Assembly: GCA_037783545.1 (NCBI GenBank)
Contig: JBBELK010000809.1
Span: forward strand, 186,001 to 250,000
Length of the DNA stretch: 64,000 bases
Origin: Henricia sp. BOLD:AAB3569
Taxonomy: Eukaryota > Echinodermata > Asteroidea > Spinulosida > Echinasteridae
Direction: 5' to 3'
The position numbers and the translations under genes were made by a program. Under the pieces are notes generated by a model, which saw only the letters and a list, made by a program, of their open reading frames with translations, was not told the DNA's origin and ran no database searches. Positions 23,065 to 34,642 of this stretch are shown piece after piece. Each line of letters begins with the position of its first letter. Within the stretch, counting starts at the first letter, position 1.

Positions 23065-23450
23065 GGGGGTTGGGGGGACGACAAGATTGCAGTAATCTGA
23101 TTCTATATAAGATGCCATTATCATCATCATCTATATACAGTCGTCTTGTTGACTGAATTATGTCCTCGACCGGGATTGTCTTAAGCGGGATGGCAAAGTT
23201 CATGCCGAGGGAAAGAACTTTAGTTTCTGTGCGTGAGAGCGGTCTCTGCAGGCTGAGGTTGACCACGGTTTGACTAATCAAGGCTGGCTGGGACCTAAAA
23301 GGCTTGGTATTGTACGGACGTTAGGATATAGATCAGTCCTATTGTCCGGCTCAGGGCGGAGGGCGCGCGGGTATGAGTGATTTCGTGGAATTTCCTATCT
23401 GTTTACGGCCGGCGGGTGGTCCTAGGTGTGGTTACTAGATGACTTGTCTG

Positions 23451-24396
23451 CATCTGCATCTGTTGAGTACTGTGCAACCCCCCTCAAGGGATATCCCGCA
23501 CAGGGTACAGACGTGGTGCTTCTAGTCAAGGGCCCCCTGCATAATTTCAAGAAGATTAACTTTGTCAATTTGTGATTTAAAGTCCTCCAGGCTCTGAGAG
23601 TCTTTAGCAGTTAGAGGCAGAGAGTTCCACTGAGCCACAGTTCTTGGTAGAAATGAAAATTTGTAGCAATCTTTGTTTACTTGGGGACGTATAAAATTAA
23701 TGATAATCCTGAGTTTTGCCTTGTGTGTATACGCCGATGGTTGACAGGAAACCTTTGGAGATCAATTGAGGCAATATAATGATGAGCTTTGTACAGTGTG
23801 TGAATCTCGCTCCAAGCCTTCTTTCCTCAAGTCGTTTCCACTGAAGATCCTGCACCATAGCAGAAACACTATTATCCCGGGAGAAATCTTTCTTCACGAA
23901 TCTGGCAGCTCTGTTTTGGACAGCTTCTAGAGCATTAATGTAGTTCCGATGGTGGGGATCCCAGATAGTTGAGCAGTATTCAAGCTGAGGTCTTACAAGG
24001 GTCTTGTATGCTGTCGACTTTACATGTTGATTCCCATGGTAGAAATTACGTCTTAAAAGACCAAGAGTCTTGTTGGCTTTGGAAATGACGTTGTTAATAT
24101 GTGTACTCCAGGTGAGTTTACTATTCAACGTAATGCCAAGGTAAGTATGACTTTCCACTGGTTGAAGTAATTTGTAACCCCCCTAAAGTATAGCTAAATG
24201 ATAATGGTTTCTTCTTGTGTGTGATATGCATCACAGAGCACTTCTTAACATTAAACTTCATCAGCCATCTATTTTGCCAGGCACACATTGTGTCAACATC
24301 CCTCTGTAGGATCAATGAATCCTCAACCGTGGCGATATTCCGATACATTATGCAATCATCGGCTAAAAGTCTCATAGTGGACTGGATATTATCTGT
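23451..24396 (-). pseudogene. CR1/Jockey-like LINE, 5'-truncated reverse transcriptase
   Basis: On the minus strand the element starts inside the RT domain with MRLLADDCIMY, holding the catalytic pair of aspartates (LADD box; 24376-24340 region). It continues through KANKTLGLLRRN and VRPQLEYCSTIWDP, typical of the thumb and C-terminal part of CR1/L2/Jockey-group LINEs, then AVQNRAARFV. A frameshift separates the two open segments (24121-24375 and 23697-24158). A degenerate C-terminal block follows, with a GATGCA-type tail at about 23452-23470. It interrupts the right arm of the Penelope-like pair at CCCTCA / CAAGTCAT. The 5' truncation and microsatellite tail are normal for target-primed insertion. 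Confidence 0.8.
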
Positions 24397-24667
24397 GAGG
24401 GCTTGGATCCTAGAAAAGTCCTTGGGCAGGACCGCATGGCGGATAGTGTCAGAAGCATGGGCTATCTCTTTTTATTAGGGCAGCTCGGTGTGACCGGGTG
24501 CTAGAGATATGGAGTCGTCGGAGGGCTAGGCTGGAAGCTCGCAGTATGTGGTCTGACTTGGTTCCGGTCCGGATAGGTTAACCAAAATCAACACAAACAT
24601 AAAATTTCGCACTCCATTATGCATTACCGAAGGTGGCTAATACATGGACGGAAATAACCCCCTGAAA

Positions 24668-26130
24668 TCCATCGTATTCCTGTATTTTAATGAGGCTGGA
24701 TCCGCCACTGGGAATATTTCTTCTTCATTTGTGGAATTTGGTTCGTTAGCTTGTTTGTGAATCAAGTGTTGAACTTGTGGGCATTACTCTAATTGATACC
24801 AATAAATTTGCTAAATAAGTTGTCCTTACGCACTTAATACACGTGATATGCTGTTCTTAGGTTACAAATTATTTATCAGCAAATCGGAAATCACGAACAG
24901 TTAGTGGCGCGTAGGCCGGTTTGGTCGGGGTGGGGCCGGGGGGGGGGGGGGGGGGGGATTTCATGAAAGTGGAACTTCAACTCCTGACAAGCCCAGATCG
25001 TCCGGTTGGGGGATCGGTCTGATGTAGCTCAGCAGGGAAGGGGAGGGTGCGCGGGTGCCCTCCTTTTATACACCATAACCACCTCGACATTATTCTTCAA
25101 TTTGCATATGTTTTAGGCAATCGTGTTTGACAACAGCACATATCCGTAACTTGCAGGTATCATGACCGGCTGGGGGAGAAGGTGGGGGGAGGGGGGGGGG
25201 GGGGGGGGGGGAGGGGGGTTGTGAGGTGATTGGTGTGGGGATCAGGACCTGGAGAGGGAACCGGGGACCATGGCGCCTGGGTCATGCGGTCCGGGAGGTG
25301 GGGGTCGGCAGTGCAGGGCGCCCGGGATGCAGTGCGCCGGGCTGCAGGGCGGGAATGGGAAGACGCAGGGGGCGGGGCTTACTGTTACACGTGACCCTGA
25401 GCTTTAGGATTTCCAGGCGTTCTTAAGCAGGGTTCGCACCACCGAACATTTTCTTAAGCGGGTGATTTTGCTTTTGTATGGTTATAGGAACACATTGGCA
25501 CTTGTTTTATTGATGCACTCGTAATTATGATTAAAGGTGTAATTAGTGCTAATTGAAGGCCTTCTTAATTAGACTTAGCACCACATATCTTGTTCTTAAA
25601 TGGTTAATCAGTGATTGATTTGTCATAAACTTTTAATCCAAACACGTTTGAAATTTGCTCTTCGTATTTTTAATATTGGTGACCTTTGACCTAATTAACC
25701 TTTGACCCTTTCTTAAGTAGGGTTCGCACCACCATAAATTTTCTTAAGTGGCATTTTTGTGTTCAGCCGTGTGTAGGGTGCACATAGACATACGTTTTGT
25801 CTTTGCACTCAGAATTTTGATTAAACGTCTAATTAGCGCTAATTAACCGCTTTCTTAAGTGGCTAACGCACCAAATATATCTTTCTTAAGTAACGATTTC
25901 TTAATCAGTGTAGGTTGGCCTTACGATCCGTGCTAAAATTGGGTTTGCACTCTCAATTATTATGAAACCGAATTTTTAGGTGACTTTAGGGCGTTGCCCC
26001 CTCCAAACGCACCACCCGGGACACTTAAAGAAGCCCGTTTGGGAGATGTCCCAGCTACTTTTACCAATCCCACACTTCAAACCTTTTGCACTCAAAATTA
26101 TGATGAAATCCTGCTGGGCTCCCGGACTAA
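24668..26130 (+). repeat. Repeat Y, copy 3
   Basis: It begins with the TCCATCGTATTCCTG end and carries, in order, blocks equivalent to 17670-18040, 18968-19330 and 19331-20040. It lacks the tRNA B box and the inverted internal segment of copy 1. Poly-G tracts lie at about 24936-24957 and 25190-25212. This compact 1.46-kb form may be closer to the ancestral arrangement. Confidence 0.7.
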
Positions 26131-27135
26131 CATGCATGTGTGGGTACACGTTGCTCTGCATTTAGCGCATGGGATCACGCATGTATACTACTAGCCCTCA
26201 AACATGTACACTACATGTTTTTTTTTGGTACGACACTGTAGGTGATCTGTGCAAAATCCTCAGCAAATGCATCATCCAAGGACTTATTTACTGGCTCTGA
26301 ACATAAGGAACAATTTCGCGCAATTTTAGCTATTCACCAAGTTAAAATGTGAAGAAAAATTTTAACACCAAAATTTGGCTATTGCGGAAAAAAAGATACA
26401 GCCTGGACAACAGTTGAGATGCAATGAAGACGTCGTCTAACCTGGGCATGGGACATCCAGCAAGAGGTTGAGAACAAAGCACAAACAGTGTTATCCACAT
26501 AACTAAATAATTAATCTGGCAATGAAAGTCATCAAGTCATTCTTAGAGCTACCTCAGCACAAAATTTGCTTGGATGTAATTGCCAATTGCTACCATAACA
26601 ACTTTTAGACCCGTAAAAATACATCACATGCAGTTTTTACAGGTAAGTGAGGTAACCTCAATTTACCCAGCAAGTTTTTTGTGCTCAAGCATCTCTTCCT
26701 AACTACAGCAATTAGGAAGGAAAAACATTAAGTCTGCTCGACATATACGTAGCATTCACTGTTCTTAATCATGGAGTCACCAAAGTGCAGTTTTTTAAGC
26801 AATCTTTTTTTCCCCAAAATATTGTTCACGAATGTAAGATAATTGAAATTTTAAATCATCAAATATCAATTGAATACAATTGAAAGCAGCATGCGTACAA
26901 GCTTGGAAAAATGTCAACATTTATGTGACCACAGCAGGGAAAGTCTTTTTTGGCAACATTCAATTTGTTGATTTTGATAACTATTCGGTGACTAATTTTC
27001 ATTTCTCCTTTCAACCAGTTCATACTTCTTTTCAATGTTCTTGAAGTTTGTACTTTTGAAAAACTTACTCTCATCCTTGAAAACCTTCTCTTAAATGAAT
27101 CCCAGCATTTGATATTGTTTAGGATACGACAGATC
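26131..27135. other. AT-rich non-coding stretch
   Basis: I see no gene, repeat pair or RNA in this segment. The minus open frame 26859-27143 has no motif. Confidence 0.45.
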
Positions 27136-27336
27136 TCACACATAGTAAGAGTACACCAACTGTAAGATCATCCCTAAAATTCCTTTCTCTGGGATGCACT
27201 CCACATGCACTGTGTCTGCCTGGATGAAACCGCTCGTGTAAAGACCATCTTTGATGCTGTCTGACAACACAACTAGTCGTGGGGGCTCACCGGCTTTAGG
27301 AGTCACCGGCTTTACAAGATCGTGAGGCAGCCCGCC
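27136..27336 (-). CDS. Short open frame, possible exon or element fragment
   Basis: A minus-strand frame without a start codon is open for 66 codons and ends at TGA (27136-27138). It contains EPPRLVVLSDSIKDG, which looks like the first block of an SGNH-type domain (V-V-L-S-D-S), then VECIPEKG. A pyrimidine-rich stretch ending in AG lies at its upstream edge. Some LINE ORF1 proteins carry such a domain, so a retroelement fragment is as likely as a host exon. I cannot decide. Confidence 0.2.
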   Translation of the reverse strand, partial: GGLPHDLVKPVTPKAGEPPRLVVLSDSIKDGLYTSGFIQADTVHVECIPEKGILGMILQLVYSYYV

Positions 27337-27819
27337 TCAATAGGAAGGGGAAACCCTGGTACAGCAGGCTTTTTCTTGCATGCTTTATTCATGAAGTTTT
27401 AATAGCCCCATTTACCATTTTATATTATTTATTATTTACATAAATTGTAAGAAGTTGTTTAACCCTCGGTGCTTAAATCAAACTCAACGAGAAATATCTG
27501 TTTTTCTCTCAAGGAACTTAAAACAAAAACACTAGTTTTGTATTTTAATGAGTGATACTGTAAACAAATAATTATTTCTGCAAAAAAAAAAAAATGTCCC
27601 AAAATAAAAATGTAGTTTAGACATTATGAACAATGAGTCTTGATCACCACAATTCCAGAAAATGATTCTGAAATGTTGTATTCTTACATACAATGTCACA
27701 TGCATACATGTACATTACCTCTTATAACAGCCAGAGAGGCATCCGAAAAGTTATGTTTCCCAAGCCATTGAAGTACTTCCTCAACATCCGTTTGGGGGGT
27801 TATCTCCATACCAACTTAA

Positions 27820-28943
27820 AGGAACACGTTGCCTTCAGATTTCACGAAATCTCACGTTTGAGGGTGTTCCTTATACTTATTAAGAGTTGTTCTTGCAATA
27901 ATTAGTGAATGGTAATTAAAAAAAAAAAACACTGACCTCTGACCCCCACTACATGTCCCGCGAAATGTATACGTATTTCAGCCGTCAATACGATCGTCCG
28001 GGTAGTGGGCAAAATGCAGCGACGAACAGGAGTTAGGCTGGCGCCGTAGCCAGTGGTCAGGTAAACCTATCAGATGAACGCAAGGTACCATACCATTCTC
28101 CGCCTCCCGAGACATGTGTGAAATGTAAACACACGGCTCTACACACACACACACACTGATGTGTACATTACGTACGCACTGTGGACGTTTCTTTGTATTC
28201 GTGCACTTAAGAGAATTGGTCGGAAAATCATTGTTTTCTCCAAATTCTTCCCTCATCCACCCCAATTTTTTCCTAATCCATGTTTCTAAACTTTACTCCT
28301 GAACCCTAACTTTTTTTTAACCCTCCGCCCCCACCCTAACCCCTTTTCCCAAGTTTGGTCAACCTGACTGTGGACTTGAGCGAACGAGTGCAAGTCCACA
28401 ATCCGTCACTTTTTCCCGCAAATTGTGGACTTGAATGGGTTTCGAGTCCACAGTGCGAACGCAATGCTAACACACACCGACTGGCTGTCAAAAAATGGAT
28501 CGTCAAGAGAACACAGCAGACGCGTCAAAAAAGAAAAAACGAAAACCTCGCCAATCAGGGTAAGAATATTGTCATGGGACAAACCGATAGAAAGGACTTG
28601 GATGATTTATACCCAATGGTTATTGTAGACACGAATTAAAAAAAACAGGCACATCACACGCAACGGAGGAAAGAAAAATAATTTCTTTCTCCAGGCTGGA
28701 AATAAGACTAATATAATTTCTCCGCCATTTATGGGAGTCAAGATTTTGATTCCCATAAATGGCGGAGCGTGCTGCTTCGAGAAATTACGCAAAATTTAAG
28801 CAGTTCTAAGGCACGTTTGTGTGGATCTTTATAATTTTTATTCTACTTTTTAAACATCTTTCAGATCATGCTCATTATACTTCAAACGCTTGTAATAGCC
28901 CAAAAACGCCCAATAAAGCGCAACCCGAAGGCAACGTGTTCCT
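27820..28943. mobile_element. TTAA-flanked 1.1-kb non-autonomous element
   Basis: TTAA lies at 27816-27819 and 28944-28947. The ends AGGAACACGTTGCCTTC and its near complement GAAGGCAACGTGTTCCT are inverted. Length 1,124 bp, no transposase. TTAA duplication suggests a piggyBac-type mobiliser. A perfect hairpin (CTCCGCCATTTATGGGA and complement) sits inside at 28720-28768, possibly a nested MITE. Isolated ends of the same family (TGTTCCTTTAA) occur near 53930 and 57723. Confidence 0.75.
28495..28559 (+). CDS. Possible first exon of a basic protein
   Basis: An ATG at 28495 opens a frame starting MDRQENTADASKKKKRKPRQ. It runs to a good 5' splice site (CAGG then GTAAGA at 28560). The lysine-rich N terminus looks like a nuclear localisation signal and resembles the start of Myb/SANT-type proteins associated with Harbinger transposons. 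It lies inside the TTAA-flanked element. I found no downstream exon, so this is tentative. Confidence 0.25.
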
Positions 28944-28947
28944 TTAA

Positions 28948-29514
28948 ATATTGAAAGCAAGATTAAAATAAAATTATTAAATTGAGTCCAATCATGTAGT
29001 ATCCCCTCCCTCCCCTCAGCATTTTTTTTGCAATACAGACTGGGAGGGATATTGAATAGGGTGTATTCTTGAGACTAAGGAAAACACCTAAAATAATAAA
29101 ATGAGACTTTAAAAAACATCTGTGACTATAGCCACTGGATTAAAAATAGACTCCATGCTAGTTGGGATTTTACCAGACTTGACTCAGGGGAAAAAATGAC
29201 TTCCAATCTCACCTGTAAAAACTGGACATATAAATATATAAGCATGACTGTACTGCTCCTACGGTTGTACATGTGGTAGAACTATAGGACTGGTATTTGT
29301 TTTACTTTAGGTCACACATGGAATTTGGGGAAAATAATTATTGGAATCGATAGCTTAGATAATTTTAGAATTATGTTGGTCGCTGCCACGTCACTTCCGG
29401 TAGGCCTGGCGTGAAAACAACAGTGTGCCCATGGTGACAAGCGAAGGAACAAAGCCGCTGTCTACGCAACACGTACACGTATCTGTGATGTCCTATTTAG
29501 TTATTTGGACGAAC
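28948..29514. other. AT-rich flank downstream of the 29.5-kb gene
   Basis: No gene or repeat was recognised. On the minus strand this is the region just 3' of the terminal exon at 29515-29720 and would include its 3' untranslated region. Confidence 0.4.
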
Positions 29515-30122
29515 TTATGAAACGAATAATTCCTTTATTATGTAGCTTTCATCCAGGTTATTGTCGGGCACTTTGCTCGCATCCATAAATTCCTGCAGCG
29601 TCATATTTACCGGAACACCTGCTCGAGGCGCCCCACGAAAGTAAAGTTCCGCCATTAAGCAGTTCCTTAGTTGGCAGATTGTCTTCCATGGAAGTTCACA
29701 GTTGCCTTCCTGCACTTGTCCTGTATAAAGAGAGAAAACCACGTGGCTTTAAGTGCATACACTTCAGTGTAGTCTACATCATGTTATTGCAGGCAGAAAT
29801 ATCTTGGGGAATACAGGACTCCAATTAATTAGGAGTGAAGATTTCAAAAATTGCTTTTGATACATGTACATGTACCTCAAAGTGCAGGTAATTTTGTAGT
29901 ATTGCGAGATATTTATCAAATTTCAGTGCAAACTCTTGTAAAGTATAGGTAAAACTGAGTGAGTGATATTGGGATTGGGAATTACCTCCAAAGTACATGT
30001 ACGTACATGTACATGTACATGTAAACTACATGTAAATGTACCTTACTTACCAAGCGTGTGTACAATATCAAGTCTCAGGGACTGGCGAAATCTTTGAACC
30101 TGTTCCATGTCGAGCATCAAAT
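29515..30122 (-). CDS. Last two exons of an uncharacterised host gene (paralogue of 58-63 kb)
   Basis: Exon 30122-30051 (72 nt) lies between an acceptor (AAAACAG) and a strong donor (GTAAGTAAG). It encodes LMLDMEQVQRFRQSLRLDIV plus HTL and ends in phase 1. The terminal exon, 29720-29515, follows a pyrimidine tract ending ACAG, joins in frame, and ends ELFVS-stop (TAA at 29515-29517). It contains ICQLRNCLMAEL and RAGVPVNMTLQEF. The 72-nt exon has the same length, phases and 14 of 24 residues as exon 59373-59302 of the larger gene. The LMAEL...R-G-V-x-N-M-T-L pattern is reminiscent of the tyrosine-recombinase-like domain in some fish and invertebrate zinc-finger proteins, but this is from memory. 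Upstream exons are not visible; a LINE lies just beyond. Confidence 0.55.
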
Positions 30123-30344
30123 CTGTTTTGAAAGATGACAGTGTTAAAACTAAATCTAGACCAGGGAGTCTGAAAAAAAGTTACGGAAGTTCAAAGTACA
30201 GTACATGTTTATTGTATCATGTAACCAAACAAATTTCATACTTTTTTAGGTTATCTGATAAACAATAATTTTAATTTATTTAAATTTACATTACATCACA
30301 GAAATGCGAGATTTTAAATCTAATCTTGAGGTTTTGAAGTTATA
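30123..30344. other. Intron-like AT-rich stretch
   Basis: It lies between the 72-nt exon and the tail of the LINE at 30345. Nothing else was recognised. Confidence 0.4.
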
Positions 30345-31854
30345 TTAATAATAATGGTTTTTATATAGCGCTTCACACTGGCGTCCCGAAGCGCTTGACA
30401 AGAATCTTTTTTACATTTGTAGTATACATGTAGGCCTACAATGAACTAGAGAAAGAAAATATACAACAATTAGACAGATAGGTGTGTCTTGAGCAATGTT
30501 TTAAATTCTGATTGGGTTTCCGCATCCCTGATGTGTTGTGGTAAGGAGTTCCAGAGCGCAGGGGCTGAAAACGAAAAGGAGCGATGACCATAAAACTTAG
30601 TGTGAGTGACTGGTTGCTTGAGTTGGGATCGAGCCTACATGACTTTGGCTTCCATCGACGCTCAAACCGACGTAATTCTCGTTTGGCCATGCGGATTGAT
30701 GAGGTAAACCAAGCACGCGTACGTCAATCATATTTTGAATTTCCCGCACTTTCTAAAATCCGCCAACAGAGGGCGCCCTTCTGCGGTTAAGCGAATCGTT
30801 CCTATGGGACCGCGCCCGATTAAACCCCTGAAATTTATGAATGAAAGAAACGTTTCTTTGACGTCATCGCATTGGTTTGTGGCGGGATAAAATGGTCAAT
30901 ATATTTCTTTTCATATAAAAAACAAATGACGCAATTTAAATTTATACCAGTGGCAAAGGCCGGTTTTAAAATCACACCACCTACTCGTAATTAATTAATT
31001 GCAAAAATCTTTAAACAAACGAAAAAGTGCCAGAATTTCGCTCTAATACCAAAATAAATAATATAGACGCACGAACTCTGACCCCTAGTCGTTCCTTTTT
31101 ACCGCCTTTCAGTATGGTTTGCGTTTGCAAATTCAAGAAATAGTCCAGCAAAATCGATCTCTAATTATCATGTTTACAAACAATTTGGTTTACCTCAGAG
31201 AAATATCCTGTCTGGAATGACGTGTTGATGATGTTAGTGATGACTGGTGCAAGTTCGTCAGAGCAGCTTTTTGGCAACCAAGTGGGAATGGGATCGAGCC
31301 TACATGACTTTGGCTTCCATCGACGCTCAAACCGACGTAATTCTCGTTTGGCCATGCGGATTGATGAGGTAAACCAAGCACGCGTACGTCAATCATATTT
31401 TGAATTTCCCGCACTTTCTAAATTCCGCCAACAGAGGGCGCCCTTCTGCGGTTAAGCGAATCGTTCCCATGGGACCGCGCCCGATTACACCCCTGAGATT
31501 TATGAATGAAAGAAACGTTTCTTTGACGTCATCGCATTGGTTTGTGGCGGGATAAAATGGTCAAGATATTTTTTTTCATATAAAAAACAAATGACGCAAT
31601 TTAAATTTATACCAGTGGCAAAGGCCGGTTTTAAAATCACACCACCTACTCGTAATTAATTAATTGCAAAAATCTTTAAAAAAACGAAAAAGTGCCAGAA
31701 TTTCGCTCTAATACCAAAATAAATAATATAGACGCACGAACTCTGACCCCTAGTCGTTCCTTTTTACCGCCTTTCAGTATGGTTTGCGTTTGCAAATTCA
31801 AGAAATAGTCCAGCAAAATCGATCTCTAATTATCATGTTTACAAACAATTTGAT
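30345..31854 (-). mobile_element. CR1/L2-like LINE, internally rearranged with a 665-bp tandem duplication
   Basis: Minus strand. The 3' end has a GCGCTATATAAA-type 3' region and an ATT-repeat tail at 30345-30360. Before it a frame encodes SFSFSAPALWNSLPQHIRDA, the C-terminal landmark of many CR1/L2-group LINEs. A segment at 31289-31190 encodes DPIPTWLPKSCSDELAPVIT, the start of the RT domain. Between and before these lies a 565-bp block present twice (30625-31189 and 31290-31854), together with the RT piece a 665-bp unit duplicated in tandem. The RT core with the catalytic aspartates is missing, so the element is dead. Confidence 0.7.
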
Positions 31855-32823
31855 GACGTCATCAAAACACATTGTTCTTAAGAATCCATATTTTCGTGGA
31901 ATTTTCGTTTTTTCTGAAGAAAAATCCAGCAGGAATATCAAAGCTAAAGAAAATTAGATCGTTTTAGCAGTGGTTTGGCTGTATCAGTCCGCAAGGATTG
32001 CGGTTTATGATAATGAGTTGTAACCCGATATCCCAAGGCCACTGTTTACCACCAGCGAAAACCGCAGACGAGAAGGCATTAGGTTACAGAAAATCGTTGT
32101 TCTCAGGAAATATCGAGCGAGTTTCAACACAAACTTTATGGAATCGGAATAGGGACATATCAGTGATTAATAAAAACACCACTTAAAGTAAAGTTGTGTT
32201 TGTAAATTGCGAGCTATGACCGATCTTTTTGAGGACATCGACTGTAGAATCCCCGCGGTTGCGGACGCATGGAACACGGGAATTTAAAAATGGCCGACAC
32301 CACCAACGGTTACTACTTACTTCGTCGCTCCTTTTCTTGCCAGTATACAACTACGGCATATATCGTTATATAATGTTGAATTATGCCCTAGGACGTTTTT
32401 TAGAGTTGGGTAAGAGTTGTTTATTGTCGGTATTTCCGTCTTTTTATGCACTTAGGTCCTTAGTTAGGCCAATTGTTTCCCCCGCCTCCGATGCCCCGCC
32501 CCTTCTTAGACTTTTTCATTCCCCAGCCAGGGTATTTTCACACAATCAAATTTTTAGTGAACCTCGTGAACAATTCATCATTTACATGCATGCTTTACAC
32601 CCTTGGGTGGGATTTTTTTCACTTGAAGTGTCATTTTCTCCTGGGGGAGAAAGGGGGGGGGTGGAGTCTGGGCGGGGTCCCGAGACGAGTGCAAGACTGC
32701 CAGGAGGGCACTGCATTCGTTAACCACAATTTTTTCAACATGAAGTTTTGTCTTTTTAGTAGTTGCACGATCTTGGCAAAATTTGTGGGAATGCTGTTTG
32801 GGCAGATATATACAGCTATAGGA
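31855..32823. other. No gene recognised
   Basis: The open frame 32229-32723 (plus, 164 codons) shows no domain and overlaps another open frame at 32473-32832. A CpG-containing segment near 32240-32330 with an in-frame ATG after AAAA could be a promoter-proximal exon, but nothing else supports it. Confidence 0.35.
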
Positions 32824-32921
32824 CGTTGGTAAAACGCGGAACGGTGGAACAGCGGGCGGGGTGGAAGGGTGGAACATGGTACAGTGCAATGGAACGGTTC
32901 CGCGTTCCGCGTTTTACCAAC
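32824..32921. repeat. 98-bp foldback
   Basis: The ends GTTGGTAAAACGCGGAAC and GTTCCGCGTTTTACCAAC are perfect complements around a GC-rich loop. Probably a minimal MITE. Confidence 0.7.
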
Positions 32922-33002
32922 ATCCCAGCTTTACCATGATTCTGTCCCAGGAATTTCGCTGTCCCGCTTTGTCGCTCTTGTGAAACTGTAAGTTTACTAC
33001 AA

Positions 33003-33770
33003 ACAGATTTTGCCTTGCCATTTGAAAGGGGTACAATATACACTCGGCAAAAGAAGTTCTTGGACACTTGTAAAAGTTCAAATAATTTTTAAAAATAATT
33101 CATAAAAAGCACATTATTGTATATCAATATGACCACACAATAGTTCTCTACCAGCATGATATGGAGTTAACGCGTGAGCAATCATGCATGGCTGGTTACA
33201 GGCATTAAACAATAGCAAGTACAGTAACAGAAAATTGCAAGAAATGGAGCATTCAGTTATTCAATTGTGAAACAGTTTGTGTGGCATAATGATCCATTGA
33301 AAGAAAAAAGCAGTATGTTTCTTTGCTGGGGGTTCATTATTGAACAAATCCCGTGCACATTGTCAAGTCAAAATTAAATGCCATTTTGAAAAGAAGAGGA
33401 AATTATCCATCTTGGATGCATCATTATTCCACTGGAATTGTTAACAAAATTTAGGCCTGCAGGATGGACATGATTATTAGCATTTGAATGCTCCATTTCT
33501 TGCAATTTTCTGTTACTGTACTTGCTATTGTTCAATGCGTGTAACCAGCCTGCATGATTGCTCACGCGTTAACTCCATATCATGCTGGTAGAGAACTATT
33601 GTGTGGTCATATTGATATACAATAATGTGCTTTTTATGAATTATTTTTAAAAATTATTTGAACTTTTACCAGTGTCCAAGAACTTCTTTTGCCGAGTGTA
33701 TCACGATGGGGTCAACTGTGTTACACTTCGACTAGAGTGGGGTATCCAAACATATAGCAACACCTTTGAC
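33003..33770 (-). repeat. Relict copy of the 130-bp satellite, split by a MITE
   Basis: 33003-33040 and 33699-33770 together read as one inverted, diverged unit of the satellite at 63.2-64 kb (landmarks GATTTTGCCTTGCCATTTGAAA, then GTCAACTG and TACACTT). The MITE at 33041-33698 sits between them. Confidence 0.75.
33041..33698. mobile_element. 658-bp TA-flanked MITE with TIRs of about 220 bp
   Basis: TA at 33039-33040 and 33699-33700 flanks ends CACTCGGCAAAAGAAGTTCT and AGAACTTCTTTTGCCGAGTG. The TIRs extend about 220 bp inward. There is no coding sequence. A second, left-truncated copy lies at 51763-52222. TA duplication suggests a Tc1/mariner-type source. Confidence 0.85.
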
Positions 33771-34642
33771 CTTCCCTACATGTCAGATTAAAGGGGCATG
33801 TGATAATATTCAATATTTCAAAAATCAATAAAAACTCAACCGTTTGACCTACGATCGTGATTTATTCATATACGATCACTAACAAAGGTCATCCCGAACA
33901 CCATATATGTTTATAAAAAGGAGGGGAACAGCCATGTGTTCGTTGTCAAGAACGAACACAGGTCTAGTTTTTTATTCTTCTTCTTCTCCCCAAAGTCCCA
34001 TAGACAAAGCACATGGTCATTTTGACTTGCCAAAGGGTCACTTGCAAAGCTCTGATCATCATGAAACTTTGTCACATCAAACACCTCATAGTAAAGTACT
34101 GTGCCAACGTGTTTACATCTTGATGACGTCATTAGGTGTCAAATTACAAGCGTTTGAAATATATGGCCTTCAATATTGAAACATCTGTAAAAATTCAACC
34201 GTTTGAGATATAAACTTTATTCCTTCGGCACTGGTCATGACTATCCAAGGTCTAAATTTCGTACACAGACATTGACCTTGAATCTTGCTTCATATTGGTC
34301 GAAAACGAGGCTGCCCTGTCGTTTAAAACTGGTAGCAGATACCGAGATCGGGTCAAAGGTGTTAGTCTCAGGCATCAAAACAATGTCAAAAGTTACGTCG
34401 TCACACAAAAGAGCGCCCTCTAGCGGCAAGTTGAAAAATGGCCAAAACGCATTTTGAAGAGATGTCTGTGGCGAAGATTTTGCAAATTGGCCCAAAATTG
34501 GTGCATATGTTCACCGAGGGTCAGTGAACATGCCCATACCTTCAAAAGTTTAATGACGTCACCAGGTGTCAAATTACACTCGGTTGAACATGCATTCTTG
34601 TAACGGTTATATCTAGAGAACGAAAAGGCCGATGGAGGTCAA
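33771..34642. other. Non-coding stretch with short shared repeats
   Basis: Contains GATGACGTCAT-type words (about 34122 and 34551) and a 76-bp stretch (33894-33970) that recurs inverted and almost unchanged at 63014-63090, including the palindrome GTGTTCGTT / AACGAACAC. No gene. The tail end is the 5' flank of the protease gene at 34643. Confidence 0.45.

Larger units (their letters stand above)
22117..24667. mobile_element. Inverted pair of Penelope-like fragments (repeat X)
   Basis: The outer ends TTTCAGGGGG and CCCCCTGAAA are inverted and sit between two inverted copies of repeat Y. The left arm (22117-22775) and right arm (23100-24667, minus a LINE insertion) carry the same Penelope-like 5' region as 717-1291. 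The central 22776-23100 holds the RT lead-in segment on the plus strand. Inverted partial copies are a known Penelope habit. No catalytic RT core is seen. Confidence 0.6.

Noticed and set aside
32229-32723. 164-codon open frame
   Set aside because: No domain, overlapping open frame in another phase, and no supporting splice or repeat context.
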